64,000 nucleotides of DNA from contig NW_003314346.1 in the NCBI RefSeq assembly GCF_000143415.4, forward strand, positions 1 to 64,000, given 5' to 3'. Both the position numbers and the translations under genes were made by a program. The notes below the pieces were generated by a model. It ran no database searches and was not told where the DNA came from. It worked only from the letters and a program-made list of their open reading frames with translations. Below are positions 50,100 to 59,487 of this stretch, in pieces. Numbering within the stretch: the first letter of the stretch is position 1; each line of letters opens with the position of its first letter. Source of the stretch: Selaginella moellendorffii. Lineage: Eukaryota; Streptophyta; Lycopodiopsida; Selaginellales; Selaginellaceae.

Positions 50100-50640
50100 C
50101 ACCCTCTCAGGCTCCGGACTCGGACTCGGACTTGGATTCGGATTCGGACTCGGACTCGGGCTCGGGCTCGTTCTCGGCCTCGGCCTCGGTCTCGGTCTCG
50201 GTCCCGATCTCGGTCTCGGTCTCGGTCTCGGTCCCGGTCTCGGTCCCGGTCTCGGTCTCGACTTCATCTCGGACTCCATCTCGGACTCCATCTCGGGTCC
50301 ATCTCGGGTCCATCTCGGACTCCATCTCAGACTCCATCTCGGACTCCATCTCGGGTCCATCTCGGACTCCATCTCGGACTCCATTTCGGGTCCATCTCGG
50401 GTCCACCTCAGACTCCATCTCGGACTCCATCTCGGACTCCATCTCGGACTCCACTTCGGACTCCAACTCGGGTCCATCTCGGGTCCACCTCGGACTCCAC
50501 TTCGGACTCCAACTCGGGTCCATCTCGGACTCCACTTCGGACTCCAACTCGAGTCCATCTCGGACTCCACTTCGGACTCCAACTCGAGTCCATCTCGGAC
50601 TCCACTTCGGACTCCAACTCGAGTCCATTTCGGACACTCC
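50100..50640 (-). repeat. Expanded 12-bp minisatellite of element C
   Basis: About 45 degenerate copies of GAGTCCGAGATG (minus strand). It keeps long frames open on both strands (up to about 366 codons at 49886-50986). These are repeat artefacts; their composition is Arg/Ser/Pro or Glu/Ser/Trp repeats. Confidence 0.9.
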
Positions 50641-50650
50641 CACATGTCAT

Positions 50651-50999
50651 GTGTTGGTCCTTTTGGGTCCATTTTTGGAGCCTTGCCTTTTGCTCGCTTC
50701 GTGCTCGGTCCTCGAGCACTTCGTTGGGAGTTCCACTCCCGCTCTTGACTTTTCAAGTCGGAGCTTTTGGTCCAAACGTGTTACGCTCTTTTGGCTCTCG
50801 CTTCGGCCACTACCATGTGGCGCCCTTCCGGCTCCACTTTGGGGCCTAGGGATTTTGTGTCTCACAGGGAGGTACCACATGTCCCGCGGGCGTGCTTTTT
50901 GGCGCCCAGAAAGAACACGGGATTGTGGAGGTACGCTGCAGCTTTGGATCAAGCTGCCCCACACTATAAGAGTAGGGGGAGTGTGAAATATTTCAGAGT
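50651..50999. other. Unassigned sequence before the 5S-like segment
   Basis: No gene seen. It ends with ACTATAAGAGTAGGGGGAG directly before TGTGAAATAT, which could be a polypurine tract followed by an LTR start on the plus strand. It contains one CACATGTC/CATGTG motif cluster near 50640. Confidence 0.4.
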
Positions 51000-51110
51000 G
51001 GGTTCAAACCGTGACTATGGCACTGGATCCCATCAGACCTCCAAAGTTAAGCGTCCCTGGGCTTGAATAGTACTGGGCTGGGTGACCACCTGGGAAGTCC
51101 AAGTGACCCC
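51000..51110 (+). ncRNA. 5S rRNA-derived sequence (pseudogene or 5S-carrying retroelement LTR)
   Basis: The 3' two thirds closely follow plant 5S rRNA: GGATCCCATCAGACCTCC, AAGTTAAGCGTCCCTGGGC (A-box region), then TAGTACTGGGCTGGGTGACC and CCTGGGAAGTCC (C-box region). The 5' third is degenerate and about 4 nt short, so total length is about 110 against about 120 nt. T runs that could stop RNA polymerase III follow at 51114-51118 and 51120-51126. It stands alone, not in an rDNA array. TATAAG and AGTAGGGGGAG lie just upstream. Cassandra-type TRIM LTRs of vascular plants carry 5S sequences in this way; that assignment is a hypothesis, since no PBS or second LTR is seen. Confidence 0.75.
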
Positions 51111-51126
51111 CTCTTTTTGTTTTTTT

Positions 51127-51393
51127 CCTTACAAGTCATTTATTTTTGTAAGATCACTGTTTTAATATATAAACTTTGAGTATTTTTCCATAGCATATAA
51201 GTGTATGGTCCTTAAATACTACTTACAATTGTCAATGTAAGGTGTGTTTGCCAAATTGTGTCATTAGTTAGTTATTAACTAGGATATAAGTCACAAAGAA
51301 TGTGTTGTGACTGTCACCACGTGGCATGGCAAGCAAGTCCAAACATATGTATTTCACATGGCATACAAGGACGCTAAACTCTAACTATGAGAA
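51127..51393. other. AT-rich spacer
   Basis: No reading frame or motif of note except CACGTGGCAT near 51319, an isolated copy of the motif of the arrays that follow. Confidence 0.4.
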
Positions 51394-51600
51394 CAAGCCA
51401 AAGGGCATGCCACGTGTCAATGTGACACACATTGAAAACCATAAAACTCACCAAAGCACATGCCACGTGTCAATGTGGCACACATTGAAAACCATAAAAC
51501 TCTGAGCACAAACCAAACTGCATGCCATGTGTCAATGTGGCACACATTGAAAACCATAAAACTCTATGAGATCAAACCAAAGGCCATGCCACGTGTCAAA
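51394..51600 (+). repeat. Tandem repeat, about 55-63 bp unit
   Basis: About 3.3 copies starting CACGTGTCAATGTGGCAC and including GAAAACCATAAAACTC. Confidence 0.85.
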
Positions 51601-51604
51601 ATAA

Positions 51605-51985
51605 AACTCGGATATATCCAGGGCCAGACACATCTGGGGCCCGGCATATCGGGTGCCCGACATGTACGGGGCCCGACATATCGGGTGCCCGACATGTCCG
51701 GGGCCCGATATATCTGGGGCCGGATATATCGGGTGCCCGACATGTCCGGGGCCGGATATATCGGGGCCCGGACATGTCCGGGGCCGGACATATCGGGTGC
51801 CCGACATGTCCGGGGCCGGATATATCGGGGCCCGGACATGTCTGGGTGCCCGATATGTCCGGGGCCAGACATATCGGGTGCCCGACATGTCCGGGGCCGG
51901 ATATATCGGGGCCCGGACATGTCTGGGTGCCCGACATATCTGGGGCCCGACATGTCCGGGGCCCGACATATCCAGGGCCTGAGGT
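51605..51985 (+). repeat. Self-complementary minisatellite
   Basis: Interleaved 14-17 bp units of the types GGGTGCCCGACATGTCC and GGGGCCGGATATATC. Their cores GACATGTC and GATATATC are palindromic, so either strand can fold on itself. Open frames here on both strands are artefacts. Confidence 0.85.
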
Positions 51986-52019
51986 ATGCCACATGGCATA
52001 CAAGTGCAGAAGAGGTACC

Positions 52020-52400
52020 TTCCAATGTCATGTCACGTGGCATGCAACCTCAAAGGTGCCACCTCTCCAAGGGTTTGTCACGTGACATGCAACCTCCAAG
52101 ATGCCACCTTTCCAAGGGTTTGCCACGTGGCATCCATAGGTACCACCTCTCCAAGGGTTTGTCACGTGGCATGCAACCTCCAAGATGCACCTTTCCAAGG
52201 GTTTGCCACGTGGCATCCATAGGTACCACCTCTCTAAGGGTTTGTCACGTGGCATGCAACCTCCAAGATGCCACCTCTCCAAGGGTTTGCCATGTGGCAT
52301 CCATAGGTACCAACTCTCCAAGGGTTTACCACGTGGCATGCAACCTCCAAGATGCCACCTCTCCAAGGGTTTGCCACGTGGCATGCTATAAGTACATAAA
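52020..52400 (+). repeat. Higher-order CACGTG tandem array
   Basis: Units of about 50 bp, each beginning CACGTGGCAT (or CACGTGACAT) and ending CTCTCCAAGGGTTTG. Two variants alternate, one with GCAACCTCCAAGATGCCACC and one with CCATAGGTACCA, giving a period of about 100 bp. Confidence 0.85.
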
Positions 52401-52507
52401 AGTATGCCACGTGGCATGCCACCTCATCCAAACCATCCGTCTGAATGCCACCTTCTAAAAGGTATAGCTCATGGCATATAAATTGCTCAAAATGTATGCC
52501 ACGTGGC

Positions 52508-52541
52508 AAACCCTACCCTACCCTAAACCCTAAACCCTACA
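52508..52541 (+). repeat. Interstitial telomere-like motif
   Basis: ACCCTACCCTAAACCCTAAA followed by CCCTAC: two to three plant-type CCCTAAA heptamers flanked by CCCTA variants, next to CACGTGGCA motifs. Confidence 0.7.
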
Positions 52542-52912
52542 CTTGCACATGGCATAGTGTTGCGTTCCATACATTGAGCCCGTGTGCCATCTTTAGAGCA
52601 CGTGGAATAACACGTGGCGATATAAGTTACTACGAAAAAAAACAACTCAAAAACATCCAACTTTAGCCGAAATATGAGTTGGCAACACTACATTTACTAC
52701 CATGACACCAAGCTCGAAATATGTCACGTGACTCTTACCTTGAAAAACCACTAAAAACGGCACATGTTACATGGCATGAACAGTGTGCCACGTGTCATCC
52801 GCTCCTAGGAGTCGTCTCGTGACACTCGAAAAAAAAAAGTAAGAAAAAATGACCACTTTTTCATTGTTGATGTTGCAGAAGTCGCAGCACTTCCAGATTC
52901 TAAGCCCGAACA
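52542..52912. other. Spacer without recognised feature
   Basis: Contains scattered CACGTG/CACGTGTCAT motifs (52600-52800) and an A-run near 52828. No coding frame seen. Confidence 0.4.
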
Positions 52913-53095
52913 CTAATACATGCTGTGGGGTGAAAGCCCAAAGCGTGTGTCTCCCAGGGGGGGGGGGGCTGTGGGGGGTTCCAAAAGTATAGTAGGGATA
53001 GTGTGGGTGTTGGAGGTCGGGTAGCCGAGGTGGAGTCCGAGTTGAACTCGGAGTCCGAGTCCGGGTCCGAATCCGGGCGAGCGAGTGCTCTTCAC
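52913..53095 (+). mobile_element. LTR fragment with conserved module
   Basis: AACACTAATAC, then the module (52927-53003), then a short GAGTCCGAG-type stretch (about 53030-53080), matching the layout of A/C-type LTRs. Neither LTR end is present. Confidence 0.6.
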
Positions 53096-53525
53096 GTGGT
53101 ATACTGCGTGCGGGGCGAGCTCAAAGTGGGCTTTGGCTTCTGGCTTTGGCTCGTGGCTCTGCTTTTGCTACCTGCAACATCACACTCCCTGCTCGCCACC
53201 ACAATGCGCATTGGGACGGGTCCTGGTGAAAGCCAGGAGACTCGGATCTTTGCGTGCGGTGGTGGTGGGCTGGCTGGCAGTTAATCCTCCTGATGTGGGG
53301 TGGTGTGTGCCTTTGGTAGAGGGCTGCACACCTATTGCTGTGGTGCAACACATGTGCTTGTGACGGGTCCTGGCCAATGCTCCGGCAGAACCGGAAGACT
53401 CGGACGACCAACATGTGTGGTGCGCCACAGCTCGGGCTAGCCTCTCGCTTTTGTGTGTGTTTTGGGGCAGTGGGGTGTTCGCACCCCCTCCCAAGCACAC
53501 ACCCCTTGCTGTGCTGTAACCGTTG
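53096..53525 (+). repeat. Diverged repeat pair with GACGGGTCCTGG motif
   Basis: Two loosely similar stretches (about 53205-53275 and 53360-53430) share GGGACGGGTCCTGG-like and GACTCGGA motifs. No gene recognised. Confidence 0.4.
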
Positions 53526-54480
53526 AGTCCGGATCCGGGCGGGCAAAATTCCCTCGTGTTTGAACGTGGGTGAGCTCAGTCGCATGGGGGCTTAGCTGGT
53601 GCTTCACAGCCGGGGAAGTGATGCTCTAGGCATCTACCCTTTTGTTAAAAATGCATGTGATGGGGGAGCAAGAAGTCACATGCTCTGTGCTATTGAGCGA
53701 CCTTTTGGAATCTCGGGCAGGGGATGTATTTCTACCTGGCGAAAGGATCGGTCGCTCCATAGCACAAGAGCATGTAACTTCTTGCTCCCTCCGCCATGTG
53801 CATTTTTAACAAAGGTTTTCTTCTTGTGTTGTCCCTCATGGGTGATGGCTCCACTTACTTGTGATGCTGAATGAACTGATGTTCCTGGTGTGACCACCAA
53901 GTCCGGATCCGGGCGGGCAATTCCCTTGTCTTGAACTTGGGTGAGCTCAGTCGCATGGGGGCTTGGTGGGGAGCTGGGTTCTGAGGTGACTGACGCAAAA
54001 CATGTACGTGCCTGCATGCCCTTTGCGCGTGTACTAAGTAAGCATGTGGTGGAGGACATATGCTCCGTGCTATTCAGCGGCCTTTTGGAATCTCGGGCAG
54101 GGGATACATTTCCACCTGGCGAAAGGATCGGTCGCTGAATAGCATGGCAAAGTTTTCTCCCTGTGTGTGACTGATGGGTGATGGCTGCACTCACTTGTGA
54201 TGCTGAGCGAACTGATGTTCCTAGTGTAACCACTAAGTCTGGATCCGGGCGGGCAATTCCCTTGTCTTGAACTTGGGTGAGAGCTCAGTCGCATGGGGGC
54301 TTTAGTGTGGGAGCTGGGTTCTGAGGTGACCGATGCGGAGCATGTATGTGCCTGCATGCCCTTCAGGTGCACACTGTCCCTGTCCCGTCGCTCCTTGGGG
54401 GTGCTCCTAGACCTCCTTGGTGGTGAGTAGCAAGTATGGGTGACGGCATCCACTGACTTGGTGTGATGCCGATCCAGGAA
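53526..54480 (+). repeat. Three tandem repeats of about 350 bp
   Basis: Each unit begins near TCCGGATCCGGGCGGGCAA and includes GAGCTCAGTCGCATGGGGGC. Units start at about 53526, 53893 and 54238. The first two hold a long hairpin (53641-53813 and about 54045-54150); the third lacks it. Confidence 0.75.
53641..53813 (+). other. Long inverted repeat (hairpin) in tandem unit 1
   Basis: Arms 53641-53702 and 53750-53813 are about 62-64 bp and roughly 88% complementary, with core TGCTATTGAGCGACC opposite GGTCGCTCCATAGCA. The loop is about 47 nt. Unit 2 (about 54058-54146) has a shorter version whose two arms both read TTCAGCG in place of TTGAGCG/TGGAGCG. Confidence 0.75.
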
Positions 54481-54833
54481 CTTCTGTTCCTGGATCATCT
54501 GAAGTGTGTTGAGCACGGTAAGATCACTGACATTCAGGACATCACAAACCCGTTGCTATATGTGATTGGTATGTGGTGTTTACTCTCAATGAAGGTGACC
54601 TTGTGCTCTTTTGCACACATGGTTCGGTTTGTCTCAATGTTACAAAGCTCTATTTCGGTAAAGTGGGATTTATTCAGTAAAATGGGACTAGGTACAAATT
54701 TTCAAGTATTTGAAAATGACGTGAAATTATATGTTTTTTGTCCAGGGGCTAGACATATCTGGGGCATGGTGACTAGCGCGGTGACTTTGTGTCCAGACTG
54801 AGTCCATCTGGTTGTATAAAAAATCTCATTGTC
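54481..54833. other. Spacer; no gene recognised
   Basis: A plus-strand frame of 112 codons (54463-54801) has no recognisable motif and is not supported by splice context. Confidence 0.3.
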
Positions 54834-54910
54834 AAGGTGAACAAGCCGAATCTGAAGCTAAAGAAGAGCGATGGCATGCGCGCACACACTATTTGTTTGT
54901 TCATTGAGCG
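54834..54910 (+). pseudogene. Inverted partial copy of the last exon of the 55261-58153 gene
   Basis: TCAAGGTGAACAAGCCGAATC continues into an ATGGCATG palindrome at 54871-54892. This closely matches the minus-strand last exon at 55295-55261 and its following palindrome half. The frame stays open (GEQAESEAKEERW..) for about 20 codons to a TGA. The rest of the gene is absent. Confidence 0.5.
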
Positions 54911-55260
54911 TGTGGTGAGCTTTCCAAGATGAACGTCATTCCTATTAGCCAGACATATAACTTAATGGTGAGAACATTTAGATATTATTCAATGTTATCT
55001 TTTTCTAACGAATCTAATTGTGAAGGTGTAGCAAGAGGCATTGCTAGTCTGGAGAAGTCATTTAACTCATTTGACCCTTAGTGTATTTTCATGAAACTAA
55101 ATAACATTCATATTATTAAGGAATTTCTCTAATACCTTTTTTTTACGACATAGAGGCTTGCATTTCTTTCAAAGGTGATTTAGTAAAAGGCCTGAGGGCA
55201 CATGCCATTCTATTTCTCAGACCGGTATTAAGATATACTAGTGCAAAGGGCCACATGCCA

Positions 55261-58153
55261 TCACGCCTCCTCTGATTCAGATTCGGATTGTTCACCTTGA
55301 AATAAAATACATTAGAAACTTAGTAAAGGAATATTAATGAATCTCACCTTGAACCCGGGTTATGAATGCTCTTGCTGCATCTCTTGCATGGTCTGGCAAG
55401 GTGATGGTGGCACTCTGCTTCCGCATCCAACCATGCACAACATTATCCACCGATATGCTCATGCTGGGATCCCTTGGATTCAGCACCCATCTCTTTTCTA
55501 GGCAATCCTTCGTATATCCGGAACTTGGCTTGAACCACTCCACAGTTACATTGAAGGAGTTATTTTCCGCGTCCTCCTCTGCATCAGTGATGCAGCGCCC
55601 CACCCATATCATTTGTTTTTTATTACTGGGTCTGACAAGCACGACCATTCCTTTGCAGACCTGTACTGGATTGAATGCTGAATCCGGCTTCTTGTTCCTC
55701 GGCCCACAATAGTGATCCTCAACATCGTTATCTGTCACTGCATTTCCAGAGGACATTGTTCCGCTACTATCTGGTGCTCTGGGTTCTGGCCAAAAGGACT
55801 CTTCCAATTCTTCATATACAACCGGCCCATTTTGGATAGCAGATATAATCTTCTCCCAGTATTCGAGCAAAGGCTTGCACCTCTTAAAATAGGATTCTCC
55901 ACCAAACACCAACCCCCTCTTCCAGAAGGCAATATGCTGTCTAATCCCGGCCACTATACTTTCCTGGTCTTTGAGTCCATCCGGGTGCATCGGCCGTGGG
56001 GAACCCTGAGGAATCATAGGTTCCCCAATTATGGGATCTCTCTTGAAGAGTTCAATGCCATCCACTGGCAGCCACACTGTGTCCCATTCTCTCATCTTGT
56101 ACCTCATCACTGGAGCACCGTCACGCATGCTGAAATGAAACTGAAGAGGCTTGGAGTGGCCAATCAGCGTTTCGGATCCGTCCCTGATGTAGCCTCTTAC
56201 AAACCCCTTAAAGTCTGGAACCTCTGTCACAAGTGCAGCTTCAACAGTGCCTTTGATGCAATTTTGGAATTCATCGTAGAGTTGTGGGAGGGTGAGGACA
56301 TTGGATCGCCGGAGGGACTCTGCCAGGTGACTGAACATGGCATCGACGTCTTCATGAGTGTGCCCAACCATGAGAAAGCCAAGTGTAACCGTTTCAAATA
56401 TGCCTTTGGCAACAAGCATCGCCAAGTACGCGAAGACGTACATGTTTTTGTTCTCACTGCCAGCATTGTCTGTTTGGAGCAGAAGATGGGGTGGAAGGCC
56501 ACATCGGCCGCAAGAACTTCCTTGAGATTCTGCTTCGTTTGGATGAGGCTGTGCATTCACCGGGCGACCAGCCTCGTCGTAATGGCATGAGGCCTCACGT
56601 GATAACCCTACAATCTGACGGCCAACATATTCACTAGGATGGCATGGGGCCCCACGCGATACTGCAAGCCTTTGCTCCTCCTCCAGCTGAACCCTGTATG
56701 GGGTTCGATCGACAAGGGCCTTATGCAAGGGTTGGCCGTTCAGCTCAGTCTGCGCACTTTGCAGAGACCTTAAGTGTTTTGCTAAGGACGCAATCATCAT
56801 GTTTGCACCCCCGCCACCCCATAGAGGCACAAAGAAGTTCCCATAGTTCTGGGCACCATGCCCATGAGCGATTATGCCAAACAGAGACACAGGCAGCTGC
56901 ATGGATGAAGAGATTGCCTTGGGGGCAGGATTGAGTCGAGGTAAGCACGTCTTTTTCTGATCCATTTTGTCGTGGATGATGCAGAGGTAAGAGTCAGGTC
57001 TCTCCATGGAGAGAATCCTGTTATGATAATATGCAGTCCTGCAGCTTCTCTGCTCGATGTTGTGGTCGAGCCGCCTTCTAACCAACGTCTCTCGCTCTTG
57101 AGCATTCACATCTTCCAATATGGCCCCCTTGGTATACATGGAAGGGAGAACTCGTTGGGTGTCTCGTGTTCCATCTTCCAAGAGGCGGGTTTTATGTGGT
57201 TGCTGCTCGCTACATGTCTCGACAAACCTCTTGAAGATTGCCTCTCCATATACAACATGACCCCTGGTTTTGTGCGTACCGTCGTTCCCATGGACTGCCT
57301 GTTGAACCCTTTGTTCCTCGAACTCAGTTTTGATTCTGTAGAATGTGGTTCGAGGGACTCCATAAATGATTCTCCATGCCTTCATGCAGACCAAACCCCT
57401 CTGGAAGACCATGCCCCCCACCTGATGTTCTGAAGCATCAACAGATGACCGTAATGCCTCATACACAAAATTGCGAGCTGCCTTCCAGGACAATGTCTTG
57501 TATCTTGCTCTCTCCTCTTCAATAGCATCCCAATCAGCATGTTGACAGCACCTCCTCTTGCAACAAGCAACTGTCGAGACCATTCGAACCTCCATCGCCA
57601 TTTTCTGCCTTTTCGGTTCGTTGCTCAGATCCCTTTGGCTGCGCTGTAGGAAGGTGTACTTTCTTTTCCCATGAAGAGATGTTCTGTCATCAGTTGTAGT
57701 GGTGTTTGATTGTGAATCCTTCACATTCTCAAACACTAAATGCCTCAATTTCCACCGCACAATGCTTCCAATAGTCAGACTGTTTTCTTCTGTGTCAACA
57801 ACCTCTAAAATTGCAACTCCAATATCATCCCAGCCCAATTCTTGATTAGCAACCGCATCTCTTGGATCGACAACTGTGGCTAAGCCCTCAGCTACCACCT
57901 CCCCCTCGGGGTTGTTTAGAAACACCTTTGCCTGAATCCATGTAGCACGGTTCTTAAGATCCACGGAGGGAACATGCGTCGCACTTGCGCTGTCCCCAAC
58001 ATCTGCTTTCTTCTGAAGATTTTTCAAGGCAACAACAACATTTACCCCGACGACCATCTCTCCTCGTTCAATAGCGACCACATTCCCATCGAAGACAGTC
58101 TCTACTGATACAGCAGCATTGCCTTCCCCAAGCCTTTGACAGTGTATCGCCAT
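55261..58153 (-). CDS. DUF7869-like (transposase-like) protein, two exons
   Basis: About 946 codons from ATG 58153 (MAIHCQRLG). The frame is open further upstream only through a GC-rich tandem repeat without an ATG. Exons are 58153-55348 and 55295-55261. The frame reaches a stop at 55334, but a good donor (CAAG|GTGAGA) and acceptor (TTTCAAG) delimit a 52-nt intron and give an acidic tail ending SESESEEA. Visible features: a Cys cluster (CCKRRCC) near 57555; a helix-turn-helix-like YGVPRTTFYRIKTEF near 57340; HDKMDQKKTCLPRL near 56965; QTDNAGSENKN near 56470 and GHTHEDVDAMF near 56355, the acidic motifs I associate with DUF7869, a transposase-like family of uncertain function; and a C-terminal region around VEWFKPSSG. 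Two in-frame 22-bp palindromes lie at 56582 and 56639. The family assignment is from memory; a domesticated or active transposase are both possible. Confidence 0.7.
55296..55347 (-). other. 52-nt intron of the DUF7869-like gene
   Basis: Phase 1, splitting a Gly codon (G|GT). The size matches the introns of the neighbouring gene and of element A. Confidence 0.65.
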
Positions 58154-59338
58154 CCCACTCGCATCGCGCTCCCACTCGCGCTCGCATCGCGCTCCCACTC
58201 GCGCTCCCACTTCTCTACAGGTTTCTCGTGTGCATCGGCGTCCACTCGCGCTCGCATCGCGCTCGTGTGCATCGGCGTCTACTTCAAGACACACCCAGTT
58301 TGTAACTTCGCCGCCAACTCCGCCGCCCACTCCGCCACCCACACGCAGCCCACTTGGCGTCCCGGGAGATTTCAGCGCCACTCTCCAACTGTAAGTGGCA
58401 GAGTAGCCTTGCTGCTACAATCCGCTGCACACACAGGCCACATTCGCCAGCGAGTCCGGTTGTCACGCCTCCATTCGGCTTCAAATGGTAAGTCTTTTAG
58501 GCCAAGTAGAAAATGGCATGAGGCCACATGCCATTTCTAAATGTGGTCCTAAGCCATTCCATGGTGAACATACCAGGAAGCACAAGTGCCGAATATCAAG
58601 AGGAAGCGGTAGCCACACCAAAGACAGTGCCGCTCGCAACACCGCAACTACTCGTAGCGCCGCTCGCAACACCGCAACTGCTCGTAGCGCCGCTCGCACA
58701 AACTGCCACTCGCATAAACTGCCGCTCGCAATGGCGCTCGCAATGCCGCAACCGCTCGTAGACGCATAAACCACAGCCCACAACGCCGCTTACACAAGCA
58801 GCGCTCACTGCGCTCAGCGGAACCAAGAACACGGCGCACAAAAATGATAGACCTAGGAATGAGTTCGAGAATTCAAAAATAACACACGCTTGAACGTCAC
58901 ATCAAATCCTCTGACAAACCAGATCTTATGATTCCTCTGACAAATTTCAAACTGAGTAGCTTCTAGACTTTGCTGTCGGAGGTTGAACTTTGTCACATCA
59001 TGTCCTTGCCTCGATCCAGCTGTGCCATGTCAGTGATTCGAACTTTGCCATGCCATGTCAGCGATCCGCGCCAAGATTATTCGACGTGTAAAGGAATAAT
59101 TATGCTGTGTGTGTACGTCCATTTATGGCAATATAAGGCCACACGCCATTCAAAGAATAATGCTCGACATAAGGCCACACGCCATTCAAAGAATAATGCT
59201 AGTCGAGCATTTTTTGGTGCATTTCTGGGTTCAAAATTGCATGAGCCCACACGCTATAAAGTTTACCTGTACCAAAAATAGAAACAGCTTTATTTACTTG
59301 GGAATTTAAGTGGTTGAGGCATTTTTAAACTTACAAAC
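58154..59338. other. Divergent intergenic region between the two genes
   Basis: Holds a GC-rich tandem repeat of CGCTCCCACTCGCGCTCGC type (58140-58270), a tandem array of about 30-bp units with CTCGTAGCGCCGCTCGCAAC (58620-58760), a complete 22-bp palindrome (58513-58534), three partial ones (59125-59149, 59165-59185, 59238-59257) and a direct repeat AAGGCCACACGCCATTCAAA (59135 and 59171). It probably contains both promoters and the first exon(s) of the plus-strand gene. No TATA box can be assigned safely. Confidence 0.5.
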
Positions 59339-59438
59339 NNNNNNNNNNNNNNNNNNNNNNNNNNNNNNNNNNNNNNNNNNNNNNNNNNNNNNNNNNNNNN
59401 NNNNNNNNNNNNNNNNNNNNNNNNNNNNNNNNNNNNNN
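59339..59438. other. Assembly gap (100 N)
   Basis: Exactly 100 N, a conventional length for a gap of unknown size. It may hide 5' exons of the following gene. Confidence 0.98.
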
Positions 59439-59487
59439 CTACTAGCTTTTCATCTGTCAGCTCTAATTGTTGTGCATTTCTGAACAG

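Larger units (their letters stand above)
48895..50650 (-). repeat. Element C LTR (outer end uncertain)
   Basis: The segment right of the inverted PBS starts TTAAGCGAC/TGTAAGCGAC, comparable with the A terminus TGTAAG. Like the A LTR it holds, in transcription order, a 12-bp minisatellite (50640 to 50105), the conserved module (50104-50031) and about 1 kb of further sequence. The upstream boundary is not visible to me; it may extend to about 50990. Confidence 0.55.

Noticed and set aside
49834-50986. Long overlapping frames (up to 366 codons) on both strands
   Set aside because: They follow from a stop-free 12-bp tandem repeat; composition is purely repetitive and no domain is visible.
51605-52400. 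CRISPR array
   Set aside because: Adjacent degenerate tandem units without unique spacers, in a eukaryotic retrotransposon context.
51460-52458. A 332-codon plus-strand frame and several minus-strand frames
   Set aside because: They translate minisatellites with unit lengths that keep frames open; there is no start context or domain.
59467-59487. TTG codon at 59467 as gene start
   Set aside because: Not an ATG; it lies in a pyrimidine-rich stretch ending in an acceptor-like CAG, so the exon more likely starts at 59488.
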